Positions 34,787 to 44,629 of a stretch of DNA of 64,000 nucleotides are shown here, piece by piece. The stretch's first letter is position 1; each line of letters starts with the position of its first letter. The notes beneath the pieces were generated by a model. The model made no database searches. It was not told where the DNA came from and saw only the letters and a list, made by a program, of their open reading frames with translations. Origin of the DNA: Hymenobacter amundsenii (GTDB lineage: Bacteria; Bacteroidota; Bacteroidia; Cytophagales; Hymenobacteraceae); the NCBI RefSeq assembly GCF_002204745.1, contig NZ_NIRR01000010.1, positions 1 through 64,000 of the forward strand. Reading direction: 5' to 3'. A program made the position numbers and the translations under genes.

Positions 34787-34952
34787 GAATTAGGGACTGA
34801 ATCAAAAAGAACGTCATGCTGAGCGGAGTCGAAGCATCTCTACCGCTTCGTTGTAAAATTAACTCCTGGTGTTGGGTTAGTACTACAACGAAGCGGTAGA
34901 GATGCTTCGACTCCGCTCAGCATGACGTTCTTTTCGATCCAGTCCCTAATTC
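34787..34952. repeat. Dispersed inverted repeat family A, copy 2
   Basis: Arms of 69 bases (34787-34855 and 34884-34952) with only two mismatches and a 28-base loop. The core is AACGTCATGCTGAGC followed by GGAGTCGAAGCATCTCTACCGC. It fills almost all of the interval between two genes, and its left edge lies 6 bp from the start codon of the serine hydrolase. Confidence 0.95.
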
Positions 34953-34957
34953 CCTAC

Positions 34958-35452
34958 TTACTCCTTTTCCACCGGATACTCGAACTCACCTTCCAGCGTG
35001 AACCGCCGGGCCCCGCGGCCTACCTCGCAGACCTGGCAGCGGTAGGTGCCGCGCAGCCAATGCTTCTCGCTGTTCACGCCCGTAATCGTGACTACCCCGG
35101 GGTTGTCGGAGCAGGACTTGGAGTAGGCCGACGTTTTGCCGTAGCGGTAGGAAGCGTCGCGGTTGCGGCCGCTCAGAATTTCCTGAAACTTATAGGTGCC
35201 CGCTTCCACCGGAAACCGGTCGATGATGATGTTGAGGCCCTGGCCGTCGGGGTCGTCGGCGCGCACGATGTTGAGGCGCAGAGCGCGGTCTTCACTGAGG
35301 AAGAAACGGGAGCTGATGGTATCGGTCGGCACGGGTTTGCCGTTGATGCGCAACGTGAGCTGACGGATAGTTTCGGAGCGGGGCGGGGCTGGTGGGAACT
35401 GCGGCGTGGCCCCCAGCAGGGGTAGTAAAAGCAGCGGGAGCAGTCGTTTCAT
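34958..35452 (-). CDS. Small exported protein
   Basis: This 164-residue protein has a signal peptide (MKRLLPLLLLPLLGATPQFPPAPP). ATG 35452 is used because the upstream part of the frame (to 35581) would precede the signal. The body is beta-rich (TLRINGKPVPTDTISSRFFLSEDRALRLNIV, GVVTITGVNSEKHWLRGTYRCQVCEV) with three cysteines that could form a disulfide in the periplasm. The end is FTLEGEFEYPVEKE. I do not recognise the family; the fold resembles small Ig-like periplasmic proteins (DUF6252-like pattern, unverified). Confidence 0.65.
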   Translation of the reverse strand: MKRLLPLLLLPLLGATPQFPPAPPRSETIRQLTLRINGKPVPTDTISSRFFLSEDRALRLNIVRADDPDGQGLNIIIDRFPVEAGTYKFQEILSGRNRDASYRYGKTSAYSKSCSDNPGVVTITGVNSEKHWLRGTYRCQVCEVGRGARRFTLEGEFEYPVEKE

Positions 35453-35591
35453 GGCGGTAAGCAAAACAAGAATCAGCCCAGAAACTACGAAAAAAAGCGC
35501 GCGGCCCGAGTAAGCGCGTGGTTTTTTCCACCCATTGTTGGACAATGCACGTAATTTTCGTGCAACGGCGGGCGGGGGCAAGCCCCGCCCC

Positions 35592-36788
35592 CTACTCCTG
35601 CCGGCCCGGGTACTGCTGCAGGGCCGCTTCCAGGCAATTCATGGCCCGCTCAATAATGTCGTGGCTGACCACGTAGGCCAGGCGCATCTGCTGGCGGCCC
35701 AGCCCAGGAGTGGCGTAAAAACCGGCTGCCGGCGAAACCATAATGGTTTCACCCCGCAGGTCGAAGTCTTCGAGCAACCATTGGGCAAAGCGGCCGGCAT
35801 CGTCGACGGGCAGGTGGCAGAGCACGTAGAACGCACCCCGGGGCTCGGGGCAGCGCACGCCGGGCATGGCCTGCAGGCGGCGCACCATCAGGTCGCGGCG
35901 GGCCTGGTACTCGGCTTTGGTGTGGTCGAAATAGTCGGCGGGCAGGTCGGCGGCGGCCTGGGCCAGCAACTGCCCGAGGCCGGGCGGGCACACCCGCAAC
36001 TGGGCCAGCTTGAACACCACGTCGCGCAGGGCCTTGTTCTTGGTGACCAACGCCCCAATGCGGGCCCCGCAGGCGCTGTAGCGCTTGGAAATGGTATCGA
36101 TCAGTACCACGTGCTGCTCGGCTCCGGGCAGCTCCAGGGCGCTGGTAAAGGCGCCGTCGTAGCAGAACTCGCGGTAGGCCTCGTCGGCCAGCAGGTACAG
36201 GTTGTGGCGCAGGCACAGGCCGGCGAGCTGTTCCAGCTCGGCGCGGCCGTACACGTAGCCGGTGGGGTTGTTGGGGTTGCAGAGCAGGATGGCGCGGGTG
36301 CGGGGCGTAATCAGGGCCTCGAAAGCCGCCACTGGCGGCAGGGCAAAATCATCTTCCAGGTACGACGATACGGCTACCAGCCGGGTATCGGTAGCCACTG
36401 CGAAGCCTTGGTAAGGCCCGTAAAATGGCTCCGGCACAATAAACTCGTCGCCCGGATTCAGGCAGGCCAGCAACGCAAACGAAATGGCCTCGCTGCCACC
36501 CGTCGTCACGATAATATCGTCGGCCGTTACGTTCAGGCGTTGGCGCTGGTAGTAGGCGGCCAGGGTTTGGCGGTAGGAGTCGAACCCGGCCGAGGGGCCG
36601 TATTCGAGTACCCGGATGTCGGCCTGCTGCACGGCCGCCCGCATGAGGGGTGGGGTTTCGATGTCGGGCTGGCCGATATTGAGCGGGTGCACCGTCAGGC
36701 CGCGTTGGCGGGCGGCCTCGGCGTAGGGCGTAAGATGGCGGTAGGGCGAGGGCGGGAGCAGCTGACCACGCTGCGACACTGAAAGCAT
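35592..36788 (-). CDS. PLP-dependent aminotransferase class I/II
   Basis: This 398-residue fold-type I aminotransferase has PLP-binding Lys235 (TISKRYSACGARIG). The NPNNPTG segment (171-177), Asp202 (LLADEAY) and the arginines of the substrate site are also present. It interconverts an amino acid and a 2-oxoacid; the group includes aspartate and aromatic aminotransferases. ATG 36788 is chosen because MLSVSQRGQLLPPSPYRHL is the start of the family; the frame is open but non-homologous up to 37214. No biosynthetic neighbours help to name the substrate. Confidence 0.9.
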   Translation of the reverse strand: MLSVSQRGQLLPPSPYRHLTPYAEAARQRGLTVHPLNIGQPDIETPPLMRAAVQQADIRVLEYGPSAGFDSYRQTLAAYYQRQRLNVTADDIIVTTGGSEAISFALLACLNPGDEFIVPEPFYGPYQGFAVATDTRLVAVSSYLEDDFALPPVAAFEALITPRTRAILLCNPNNPTGYVYGRAELEQLAGLCLRHNLYLLADEAYREFCYDGAFTSALELPGAEQHVVLIDTISKRYSACGARIGALVTKNKALRDVVFKLAQLRVCPPGLGQLLAQAAADLPADYFDHTKAEYQARRDLMVRRLQAMPGVRCPEPRGAFYVLCHLPVDDAGRFAQWLLEDFDLRGETIMVSPAAGFYATPGLGRQQMRLAYVVSHDIIERAMNCLEAALQQYPGRQE

Positions 36789-36983
36789 GAGGGAATACGC
36801 GTTGAGGTGGGCGCTTGCAGCCAAGCATAGCGCAAGGTAGCAGCCCGCCGCCGGTTGGCCGCTATCAGGCAAGCCAAGCAAAAAGCAAGTGGGACCAATT
36901 GGGCGCGTCGGGAAACAACGGTAGGCCCGTTGGCGTTTACTCTGGCCACCTTTGCTGGCTGTTTTACCGCTGTTTCTACCTGT

Positions 36984-37505
36984 ATGCCTGCCCAACCCGA
37001 AGTCTGGCTCCGCGGCCCCGTGCCCGGCATTTCGCCCCTGCTCCAGCCCGTGGCCCACTCCTTGCTTCAGGCCCGTGAGGAGCTGCAAACCGCGCTGGTC
37101 GGTTTTCCGGCCGAACTGCTGGCGGCCCGGCCCGCCGGGGTCGCCTCGGTGGGTTTCCACTTGCGCCACCTGGCCGGCGTCCTCGACCGGATGCACACTT
37201 ACGCCCGCGCCCAACCCCTTTCCGAAGCCCAGCTGGCCTACCTAGCCGCCGAAGAAACCGGCCCAGCTTCGCCCCAAACCCTAAGCGAGTTGTTGGAGCA
37301 ATTCAGCCAGCGCGTCGAGGCACTGCTGGAGTTGCTCCGCGTTACGCCCGAGGCGGTACTGCCCGAGTCCCGGGCGGTGGGCCGGGCAAGCCTGCCGAGT
37401 ACCGTGGTGGGCCTGCTCGTGCACGCGGCCGAGCATACTACCCGCCACCTAGGCCAGGTGCTGGTTACGGCCCGGCTGGTGCAGGCGGCGTTTCCGGCCG
37501 GCTAA
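36984..37505 (+). CDS. DinB/YfiT-like metal-binding protein
   Basis: This 173-residue DinB-type four-helix bundle has three histidines in the usual places: FHLRHLAG, and HAAEHTTRHLGQ near the C-terminus. These form a divalent metal site. Members include thiol-dependent transferases; the substrate is not inferable here. ATG 36984 is preferred to the in-frame start at 36855. It is divergent from the aminotransferase. Confidence 0.85.
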   Translation: MPAQPEVWLRGPVPGISPLLQPVAHSLLQAREELQTALVGFPAELLAARPAGVASVGFHLRHLAGVLDRMHTYARAQPLSEAQLAYLAAEETGPASPQTLSELLEQFSQRVEALLELLRVTPEAVLPESRAVGRASLPSTVVGLLVHAAEHTTRHLGQVLVTARLVQAAFPAG

Positions 37506-37509
37506 GCCG

Positions 37510-38403
37510 CTACCGGCCGGGCCGAAATTTGTAGACCTTGATGTAATCGATGATCAGGCTGCTGTAGCGGTTACCCGCCGCATCGAGGGGCCAGTTGGCG
37601 AGGTCGGCGTAGGATACCACGGCCTGGTTGGCAATGATGTTGGCCGGGGCGGGATAGGTCGGGATGTGGCTGGCAGGAACGGTCCGCAACCGCTTGCGGT
37701 CGAGGTAATACGTAACCTCCTGGGCTGACCAGACCACCGAAAAAATGTGAAAGTCGGCGGCCAGGTCATTGCTGGAAGGCATTTCATATTCGGCCTGCTG
37801 GCGTTGGAAAGGCCCTTTGGAGGGGTAATGCAGGTTGTTGGAGAACTTGCGGTTGTCGTCGCCTTCAAACACGTCGATTTCGGTGGGGCCGCTGGTGAGC
37901 CAGAAAGCCGGCCAGGTACCCGCGCCGCCGCCAAACCGGCACCGGATTTCAAACAGCCCGTACTGAAATCCCCGGTTGCCCTCCCAGCGGGCCGTGTCGC
38001 CCAGCGCCGGGTTGGTCGGGAAGTCGGGCTTGAGCGTAATCCAGGCCGACTCGTAGTGCAGCAGCTTGGTGGTATCGCGGCCATCGAGCGTGAAATTGTA
38101 GGCCAGCGGCTCGGCCAGGGGGCGAGCGGTGAGGTAAAGGTTGCCATCGCGCAGCGTAGCGTTGCGCTGGTCGTAATACTGGTCTTCGTACTGGTTGCCC
38201 ACTAGCGTACGGTAGTTGTCGGGCGTAAACTGCCAGGGCGAGCGGGCGGCCATGTCGGCCACGTCGCGGTAGGTATCAAAATCATCCTCAAAAACCAGCT
38301 GCCAGTCGGCGTAGCGCAGGCGGCGCTGGGCCTCGGCCGGCAGCGTTGGCAGCAGCAGGCCCAACAGAAGACAGGCAACGCTGGAAAAGTACTTGGCAAA
38401 CAT
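37510..38403 (-). CDS. Secreted GH16 glycosidase
   Basis: This 297-residue glycoside hydrolase family 16 enzyme has a signal peptide (SSVACLLLGLLLPTLPAEA-QR). The catalytic signature E-x-D-x-x-E is at Glu175, Asp177 and Glu180 (TEIDVFE). Aromatic residues around WQLVFEDDFDTY, GTWPAFWLTS and HIFSVVWSAQEVTYYLD are typical of the jelly-roll fold. GH16 enzymes cleave beta-1,3/1,4-glucans, agar, carrageenan or related polysaccharides. ATG 38403 gives the best signal peptide; an ATG at 38421 is possible. No T9SS domain is present, so it is probably periplasmic. Confidence 0.9.
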   Translation of the reverse strand: MFAKYFSSVACLLLGLLLPTLPAEAQRRLRYADWQLVFEDDFDTYRDVADMAARSPWQFTPDNYRTLVGNQYEDQYYDQRNATLRDGNLYLTARPLAEPLAYNFTLDGRDTTKLLHYESAWITLKPDFPTNPALGDTARWEGNRGFQYGLFEIRCRFGGGAGTWPAFWLTSGPTEIDVFEGDDNRKFSNNLHYPSKGPFQRQQAEYEMPSSNDLAADFHIFSVVWSAQEVTYYLDRKRLRTVPASHIPTYPAPANIIANQAVVSYADLANWPLDAAGNRYSSLIIDYIKVYKFRPGR

Positions 38404-38467
38404 GGAGCGGGTGTGGAGCATTAACAGCCTAAACGTTGGAAACCGGGTTTCTGATACTTCCATGCTC

Positions 38468-38764
38468 TTAGGCCATGGCGTCGGCGGCGGCCACGTACTG
38501 CTCGATGTGGCGTGCCCGCACCCGGTAGCGCAACCAGCCAACCACGACAATAACCAACCCCATGGGCACGAACAGGACGCCGGCCCAGACATACACATTG
38601 TCGCGGAAGAAATTGATGAGCGAGAAGCCAGCAATGACCAGTGCCATGCCAGTTCGCAGGTAGGCCAGCAGCGTCCGTTCGTTGGCCAGGCGGGTGCGCT
38701 CCATCGCCAGCCGGTCGCGCAATTCGAGGGGGGAGTTGGGGGTGGCGGTGTGTAAAGTTGTCAT
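38468..38764 (-). CDS. DUF202 (YidH-like) membrane protein
   Basis: This 98-residue membrane protein has the DUF202 pattern: RDRLAMERTRLANERTLLAYLRTGMALVIAGFSLINFF followed by a second hydrophobic helix (VYVWAGVLFVPMGLVIVVVGWLRY) and a basic R-x-R-A tail. YidH family members are small inner-membrane proteins of unknown function. It lies between the GH16 gene and mscS. Confidence 0.9.
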   Translation of the reverse strand: MTTLHTATPNSPLELRDRLAMERTRLANERTLLAYLRTGMALVIAGFSLINFFRDNVYVWAGVLFVPMGLVIVVVGWLRYRVRARHIEQYVAAADAMA

Positions 38765-38908
38765 GGAGGGGCCTACGCAGAAAATGCCGGAAGCGCCGCT
38801 TTGTTGGGCAGGTGGCGGGTAGGCGTAACAACTATTGTAGGGGTAATTACGTGTTCTATACCGCTGGCATATTCGCAACGGCCTATTTTTCTCCTCTTCT
38901 ACCTACGT

Positions 38909-39976
38909 ATGGATTTTTCAATTGCCTGGCAGAAACTCAACGCCATGGGTCGCAGCTTCATGTCCGTGCTGCCCAACCTGCTCATTGGGGTAGTGGTGCT
39001 CGTCGTTTTCGTGTTCGTTGCGCGCGGAGTTCGGTCGTTGGTAGTGCGGGTAGCCGAAAACCGCCGCCAAAGCCGGAGCCTAACGCTGCTGCTGAGCCGG
39101 CTGGCTTACGTGTTTGTGCTCATCCTGGGGGTGTTGGTAATGTTCACCATCATGATTCCCAGTTTCACGCCCACCAGCCTGCTAAGCGCCCTGGGCGTGG
39201 GTGGCGTGGCTATTGGTTTTGCGTTTAAGGATATCTTCCAGAACTTCCTGGCCGGGGTGTTGCTGCTGCTCACCGAGCCCTTTAAAATCAACGACCAGAT
39301 CAAGTACAAGGACTTCGAGGGTACCGTCGAAAACATCCAGACCCGGGCCACCACCATTAAAACCTACGACGGCCGCCGGGTAGTCATTCCCAACGCCGAG
39401 CTGTTCATCAACGCCGTGACCGTGAACACGGCCTACGACCAGCGCCGCCTCCAGTACGACATCGGCATTGGGTACGGCGACGATATTGCCACTGCCCGTA
39501 AGCTCATTCTCGAAGCCATCCAGGAGGCCCCCGGCATCCTCACCGATCCGGCTCCCGAGGCCCTGGTGGTCGATCTGGCCGATAGCACGGTCAACATCCG
39601 GGCCCGCTGGTGGATCAACCCGCCGCGCCGCGCCGACTACATGGACTCGCAGGACGCGGTGCTCACGGCCATCAAGAACAAGCTCACCGAGGCCGGCATC
39701 GATATGCCCTTTCCGACTCAGCAAATCCTCTTCCACGACCAAACCGAAGTTACGGACGGCAACCGCAATCAGCAGCGCGAAGGCTGGCCCGCCGGTTCCG
39801 GCGACGTGCCCCAGTCGCGGGCCCAGGTGCAGCAGGAACAGCGCGAGAAACAGGCGGAGCAGCAGCGCCAACTCGCCGACAACAAGGCCGAGCCGTTGCA
39901 ATTGTCCGCATCAACCGAGCAGCGGTCCGCGCAAGATCAACTGTCTCCAAAAAACAACAATCTGAACGCCGGCTAA
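38909..39976 (+). CDS. mscS: Mechanosensitive channel MscS
   Basis: This 355-residue small-conductance mechanosensitive channel has three N-terminal hydrophobic segments (~20-42, 62-85 and 90-115). The Gly/Ala-rich pore helix is LLSALGVGGVAIGFAFKDIFQNFLAGVLLL, and the beta-domain contains FKINDQIKYKDFEGTVENIQTRATTIKTYDGRRVVIPNAELF. The cytoplasmic domain ends with a long Gln-rich tail (QVQQEQREKQAEQQRQ), longer than in E. coli. It releases solutes after osmotic downshift. ATG 38909 starts at MDFSIAWQ; the preceding in-frame sequence is non-homologous. Confidence 0.95.
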   Translation: MDFSIAWQKLNAMGRSFMSVLPNLLIGVVVLVVFVFVARGVRSLVVRVAENRRQSRSLTLLLSRLAYVFVLILGVLVMFTIMIPSFTPTSLLSALGVGGVAIGFAFKDIFQNFLAGVLLLLTEPFKINDQIKYKDFEGTVENIQTRATTIKTYDGRRVVIPNAELFINAVTVNTAYDQRRLQYDIGIGYGDDIATARKLILEAIQEAPGILTDPAPEALVVDLADSTVNIRARWWINPPRRADYMDSQDAVLTAIKNKLTEAGIDMPFPTQQILFHDQTEVTDGNRNQQREGWPAGSGDVPQSRAQVQQEQREKQAEQQRQLADNKAEPLQLSASTEQRSAQDQLSPKNNNLNAG

Positions 39977-39989
39977 TTATTGCTTATAC

Positions 39990-40051
39990 CTGCTTTAACT
40001 GAAAACCCCCGCGCCAGCCAAAGCTAACGCGGGGGTTTTCAGTTAAAGCAG
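39990..40051. terminator. 24-bp perfect hairpin between mscS and icd
   Basis: Arms 39990-40013 and 40028-40051 match perfectly (24 bp, 14-base loop, core AAAACCCCCGCG / CGCGGGGGTTTT). It lies between convergent mscS and icd and can terminate both. Confidence 0.85.
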
Positions 40052-40062
40052 CCGTTGGGCTA

Positions 40063-41325
40063 CTACATATCCTGGATAATCTCGTCGGCGAACTCGCTGC
40101 ATTTAAGCAGGGTAGCACCTTCCATCTGGCGCTCGAAGTCGTAGGTGACGCGCTTGGCGGCAATGGCGGCTTCGAGGCCTTTGTAGATGAGGGCGGCGGC
40201 TTCGTTCCAGCCCAGGTGCTCCAGCATGAGGGCACCGGAGAGGATAACCGAGCCGGGGTTCACCTTGTCGAGGCCGGCGTACTTGGGGGCCGTGCCGTGG
40301 GTGGCCTCGAAAATGGCGTGGCCGGTGAGGTAGTTGATGTTGGCACCCGGCGCGATGCCGATACCGCCCACGATGGCGGCCAGCGCGTCGGAGATGTAGT
40401 CGCCGTTCAGGTTGAGGGTGGCTACCACCGAGTAATCGGCGGGGCGGAGCAGGATCTGCTGCAGGAAGGCGTCGGCGATGCTGTCCTTGATGAGAATTTT
40501 GCCACTGTCGAGGGCCAGCTTCTGCTGGGCATCAGCCATTTCCTGACCCTGCTTGGCCAGCACCTTGTCATACTGGGCCCAAGTGTACACCTTGTCGCCA
40601 AATTCGCGCTCGGCCAGCTCGTAACCCCAGGTTTTGAACGCACCCTCGGTGAACTTCATGATGTTGCCCTTGTGCACGAGCGTCACCGACGGCTTCTTGT
40701 GCTCAATGGCGTACTCGATAGCCGCACGCACAAGGCGCTCGGTGCCTTCCTTGCTCACGGGCTTGATGCCGAACGAGGAAGTCTCGGGGAAGCGGATTTT
40801 CTTCACGCCCATCTCATCCTGCAGGAATTCCAGCATTTTCTGGGCCTGGGGCGTGCCGTTCATGTACTCGATGCCGGCGTAGATGTCCTCGGTGTTCTCG
40901 CGGAAGATAACCATGTCGGTGAGCTCGGGCTGCTTCACTGGCGAGGGTACGCCCTCGAACCAGCGCACGGGGCGCACGCAAGCATACAAGTCGAGCTCTT
41001 GGCGCAGGGCCACGTTCAGGCTTCGGATGCCGCCGCCCACGGGCGTGGTCAGGGGGCCTTTAATGCCCACCAGGTATTCGCGGAAGGCGTCCAGCGTTTC
41101 GTTGGGCAGCCAGTTATTTACTTGCTTGAAGGCCTTCTCGCCCGCCAGTACCTCTTTCCATTCCAGCTTGCGCTTGCCGTTATAGGCCTTCTCTACCGCG
41201 GCGTCGAACACGCGGACGGAAGCCGCCCAAATGTCTGGACCCGTACCGTCGCCCTCTATAAACGGAATGATAGGTTGATCCGGCACGTTGAGCTTGCCGT
41301 TCTTGATGGTGATTTTCTCTGCCAT
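40063..41325 (-). CDS. icd: NADP-dependent isocitrate dehydrogenase
   Basis: This 420-residue TCA-cycle enzyme is of the homodimeric bacterial type. The substrate loop is [13 protein letters not shown] (Ser102, Asn104, Arg108). [25 protein letters not shown] and the NADP-determining [22 protein letters not shown] are present, and the C-terminus [15 protein letters not shown] matches E. coli Icd. Ser102 is at the position phosphorylated by AceK in enterics; no aceK is nearby. It decarboxylates isocitrate to 2-oxoglutarate and supplies NADPH. Confidence 0.97.
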   Translation of the reverse strand: MAEKITIKNGKLNVPDQPIIPFIEGDGTGPDIWAASVRVFDAAVEKAYNGKRKLEWKEVLAGEKAFKQVNNWLPNETLDAFREYLVGIKGPLTTPVGGGIRSLNVALRQELDLYACVRPVRWFEGVPSPVKQPELTDMVIFRENTEDIYAGIEYMNGTPQAQKMLEFLQDEMGVKKIRFPETSSFGIKPVSKEGTERLVRAAIEYAIEHKKPSVTLVHKGNIMKFTEGAFKTWGYELAEREFGDKVYTWAQYDKVLAKQGQEMADAQQKLALDSGKILIKDSIADAFLQQILLRPADYSVVATLNLNGDYISDALAAIVGGIGIAPGANINYLTGHAIFEATHGTAPKYAGLDKVNPGSVILSGALMLEHLGWNEAAALIYKGLEAAIAAKRVTYDFERQMEGATLLKCSEFADEIIQDM

Positions 41326-41393
41326 TTTTGAAAAAAAGGTGTCAGGTGTTAATTGACAGGTATTTTGAGGTTAGTGCGTGTGTTAGTGGCGGG

Positions 41394-41541
41394 AGGATGG
41401 TTTGAACAGAGTGTCATGCTGAGCGTCGCGCAGCGGAGTCGAAGCATCTCTACTGCAGTGCTAACTCCATTGATTGCAAAGAGATGCTTCGACTTCGCTG
41501 CGCTCAGCATGACGTTCTTTCTTCATCCGTTCAATCCATCT
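41394..41541. repeat. Dispersed inverted repeat family A, copy 3
   Basis: Imperfect inverted repeat with core GTCATGCTGAGCG and AGTCGAAGCATCTCT, mirrored on the right arm. An extra CAGCG insert and several mismatches distinguish it from the other two copies. It abuts the stop codon of the M16 protease gene. Confidence 0.9.
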
Positions 41542-44508
41542 CTAATACCCGAAAATCTCTTTCAGGGTAAGCTGCTGAACCTGGCCGTACTTGGCCAGTT
41601 CCTTGAAATTGAGGCGGTCTTTAGAACCGATAACCAGAATGGTCTGGGGCTGGCCTTTCACGCGGGCCTGCTGGAATTTGAGCAGGTCGGCGAAGCTCAT
41701 GTTGGCGGTTTGCTCGTACACGTCGCGGCGCAGGTCGTAGTCGAGGCCCAGGCGCTTGGCGCGCTCATAGCTGAAGAGGATGTCTGACTTCGTGATACGC
41801 TCGGTGGCGATGCTGTTGCGGATGGCGGCCTTGGCAATCTGGAGGTTGGCTTCGGCCGTGGGCATGTCGTTGAGCAGGGTGTTCATGCCGGCCATAGCCT
41901 CGGGCAGCTTGTCGGCCTGGGTACCGATGTAGCTCATGTTGTAGGAGCTGCGGCCCAGCTTATCGGCGTTGGAGAAGCGCGACGACGCGGAGTAGGCCAG
42001 GGCCTTGCTCTCGCGCAGCTCCTGAAACACGATGCTGCCCATGCTGCCCCCAAAGTACTCGTTGTAGAGGCTGGTGGTGGGTACAAGGCCCTTGTCAAAC
42101 AAAGGCCCTTTGGTCAGGAATAGGATTTCCGCCTGCACCATGTTGTAGTCCACCCAATACACTTTAGGCTTATCGAGTGCTTTCTCCGCGAAGTCCTTGC
42201 TGGCTGGGGTAGGGGTGAGGGTAGCGGGCGTTTTGTGGAGCTGGTTGAGCGTAGCGGTTAGACCGGCTTCCTGTTTCGGCCCGTAGTAGAGTACCCGGTG
42301 TTGGAAAGTCGGCAGCTTCTGGATGACGGCGGTGAGCTGCTCGGGCTTCAGGGCTTTCAACTCTTTCTCGCTGAGCTGAGTAGTGAAGGGGTTTTGCGCG
42401 CCGTACTTAGCGTAGTTCACCATGGCCTGCTGCAAAATCACGCCCTTGTTCAGCTTGGCATCGGCGCGGCCTTTCAGTACGCCGGCCACCATGTTTTTGA
42501 GGGCAGCGGCGTCGGGCTTGGGGGCGTGTAGGAGTTGCTCGAACAGTTGCAGGGCCGGCTCCATGTTGCTGTCGAGGCCGCTCAGACTCACGAAGGTGCG
42601 GTCTTGGCCGCTGCTCACCGAGAACGAGCAGCCCAGCTTGTAGAACTCCTGCTGCAACTCGGCGGCCGAGTACTTGCCGGTGCCCAGGTATTGCAGGTAA
42701 TCGGTGGCCAACCCGAGGCGCGGGTCGGTGTTGGTGCCCATATCGAGCACGTAGTACAGGTTGAAGAGGTTGTTTTCCTCGTTATGGGTGTAGTAGACCA
42801 GGATGCCTGAGGCTAGCTTGAATTCCTTGATATCCTGTTTGTAATCCACGAACACCGGCTTCAGCTCGGGATTGGGCAGGGCCGTCACCTGCTTGTAGAA
42901 GTCGGAGGCCACCTCGCGGTTCACGGGCACGGGCGTAATGGCGGGCTTCACCACTTTCACCTTGTTGGGGTCTTCGCCAGTGCGCTTATAAATCACAGCG
43001 TAGCCGGGGCCGTAGTACTGCTGGGCTACGCGCATCACGTCGGCCTTAGTCAACTTCCCGAAATCCTCGAACTGCTGCAGGTAATCCTTCCAGTCTTCGC
43101 GGGCCACGAAGGCGGCCACGAACGCGCCGGCGCGGGCCTCGTTGCTCTCGTAGCTTTTGGTGCGCTGGAGCTGCTCGTTGTTGATGATGGCCGGAATCAG
43201 CCACTCCGGGAAGTCGCCCTTCTTTACCTTGTCGAGCTGGCCGAGCAGCAAGTCGCGCACTTCTTCCAGCTTCTGGCCCTGGCGGGGCGTGGCGTAGAGC
43301 ACGTGCGAGGAGTAGTCGTTGTTAAGGTCGGTGAACGAGGCCGCCTGCAACACCTTCTGCTGCTGGTTGAGGTTGAGGTCGATCAGGCCGGCCTGGCCGT
43401 TGGTCAGAATCTTGTCGATCATGCGAAGGGCCAGCGCGTCGGGCGTGTTGGTGCCCGGAAACCGGAAGCCCAGCATCACGTTCTCGGCACTCGGACCCAC
43501 GATTTTCGTCACGACCGGCACCGTAATCGGGGCTTCCTGGGCGACAGTAAACGCGGGCACCGGCTTCGCTTTCAGCTGCCCGAAGTACTTATCAATGATG
43601 CGGATCGTCTGGTCGTAATCCAGGTCGCCGCTCAGCGTCAGGGCCACGTTGTTGGGCACGTAGTACTTATCGAAATACGCCTTGATTTCCGTGATGGACG
43701 GGTTCTGCAGGTGCTCAATGGTGCCGATGGTGGTTTGGGTGCCGTATTGGTGCTGCTTATACAGCGTGCGGTTCAGCGCCTCGTACTCCTTGCTGAAGTC
43801 GTTGTCGAGGCCCCGGTTTTTTTCCTCGTACACCGCTTCCAACTCGGTATGGAACAGGCGCGGTACCATCTCGCCCAGCCGCTCGCTCTGGATGGCGGCC
43901 CATTTCTCGATCTGGTTGCTCGGAATATCTTCCTGGTACACCGTCTGCTCGACCGAGGTGTAGGCATTGGAGCCCTTCGAGCCGATGGCGCCCATCACCT
44001 TGTCGTACTCGTTGGCAACGGCGTAGGTAGCCGCCACGCCCGAGATGGAGTCGATCTGGTGGTAGGTCTTCTGGCGGGCAGCGGGATTGTCGCGCTGGGC
44101 GCGATACTGCTCGTAGAGGGCTTCAATCTTAGCCAGCTCGGGTTTTTCCTGGGCCCAGTTCTGGGTGCCCAGGTGCGAGGTGCCCTTGAACACCATGTGC
44201 TCGAGGTAGTGGGCCAGGCCGGTGGCAGTAGCTGGGTCGTTCTTCGAGCCCGCCCGCACGGCCAGATAGGTCTGGATGCGCGGGGCATCCTTATAATCCG
44301 ACAAATACACCGTCAGGCCGTTGTCGAGGGTGTAAATGCGGGCCTGCAGCGGGTCACCTTCCACGGTCTGGTACTTGTACTCCTTCTGCTTAGGCGTAGC
44401 GGTAGCTTCGGTGGCAGGAGCGGTAGAAGCAACGGGCTTACTGGTTTGGCACTGGGTCAGGCCTAGGGTAGCCAAGGCCGGAACGAGAAGCAGAAGGGGT
44501 TTTTTCAC
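41542..44508 (-). CDS. M16 metallopeptidase lipoprotein (tandem pitrilysin domains)
   Basis: This 988-residue lipoprotein has a signal ending LATLGLTQC-QTS (Cys20). The zinc motif HxxEH is at His100-Glu103-His104 (GLAHYLEHMVF), and a Glu near residue 228 (AVYEEKNR) is the probable third ligand. A second, inactive M16 half follows (~560-988). It is probably a peptide-degrading enzyme facing the periplasm, of the type whose paralogues process small peptides. The 3' end abuts repeat A3. It is one of the largest genes here and is monocistronic. Confidence 0.93.
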   Translation of the reverse strand: MKKPLLLLVPALATLGLTQCQTSKPVASTAPATEATATPKQKEYKYQTVEGDPLQARIYTLDNGLTVYLSDYKDAPRIQTYLAVRAGSKNDPATATGLAHYLEHMVFKGTSHLGTQNWAQEKPELAKIEALYEQYRAQRDNPAARQKTYHQIDSISGVAATYAVANEYDKVMGAIGSKGSNAYTSVEQTVYQEDIPSNQIEKWAAIQSERLGEMVPRLFHTELEAVYEEKNRGLDNDFSKEYEALNRTLYKQHQYGTQTTIGTIEHLQNPSITEIKAYFDKYYVPNNVALTLSGDLDYDQTIRIIDKYFGQLKAKPVPAFTVAQEAPITVPVVTKIVGPSAENVMLGFRFPGTNTPDALALRMIDKILTNGQAGLIDLNLNQQQKVLQAASFTDLNNDYSSHVLYATPRQGQKLEEVRDLLLGQLDKVKKGDFPEWLIPAIINNEQLQRTKSYESNEARAGAFVAAFVAREDWKDYLQQFEDFGKLTKADVMRVAQQYYGPGYAVIYKRTGEDPNKVKVVKPAITPVPVNREVASDFYKQVTALPNPELKPVFVDYKQDIKEFKLASGILVYYTHNEENNLFNLYYVLDMGTNTDPRLGLATDYLQYLGTGKYSAAELQQEFYKLGCSFSVSSGQDRTFVSLSGLDSNMEPALQLFEQLLHAPKPDAAALKNMVAGVLKGRADAKLNKGVILQQAMVNYAKYGAQNPFTTQLSEKELKALKPEQLTAVIQKLPTFQHRVLYYGPKQEAGLTATLNQLHKTPATLTPTPASKDFAEKALDKPKVYWVDYNMVQAEILFLTKGPLFDKGLVPTTSLYNEYFGGSMGSIVFQELRESKALAYSASSRFSNADKLGRSSYNMSYIGTQADKLPEAMAGMNTLLNDMPTAEANLQIAKAAIRNSIATERITKSDILFSYERAKRLGLDYDLRRDVYEQTANMSFADLLKFQQARVKGQPQTILVIGSKDRLNFKELAKYGQVQQLTLKEIFGY

Positions 44509-44629
44509 AGGAAAACCAAGTCGTAGAGCGAGCAGAAGGGAAGTAGAACGTCAAAGATAGGCGACCCCCCTGGGAATAAAAAGCCCCACTACACCCGCGC
44601 AGCTTCCAAGTCCGAAAAAATGCTTATAG

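Noticed and set aside
34802..34935. Repeat A copy 2 as part of the serine hydrolase coding region
   Set aside because: The in-frame methionine at 34817 lies inside the repeat, but the signal peptide begins at 34781, so the repeat is leader sequence.
35592..37214. Extended aminotransferase frame up to 37214
   Set aside because: Residues before the methionine at 36788 have no family similarity and run through the divergent DinB gene.
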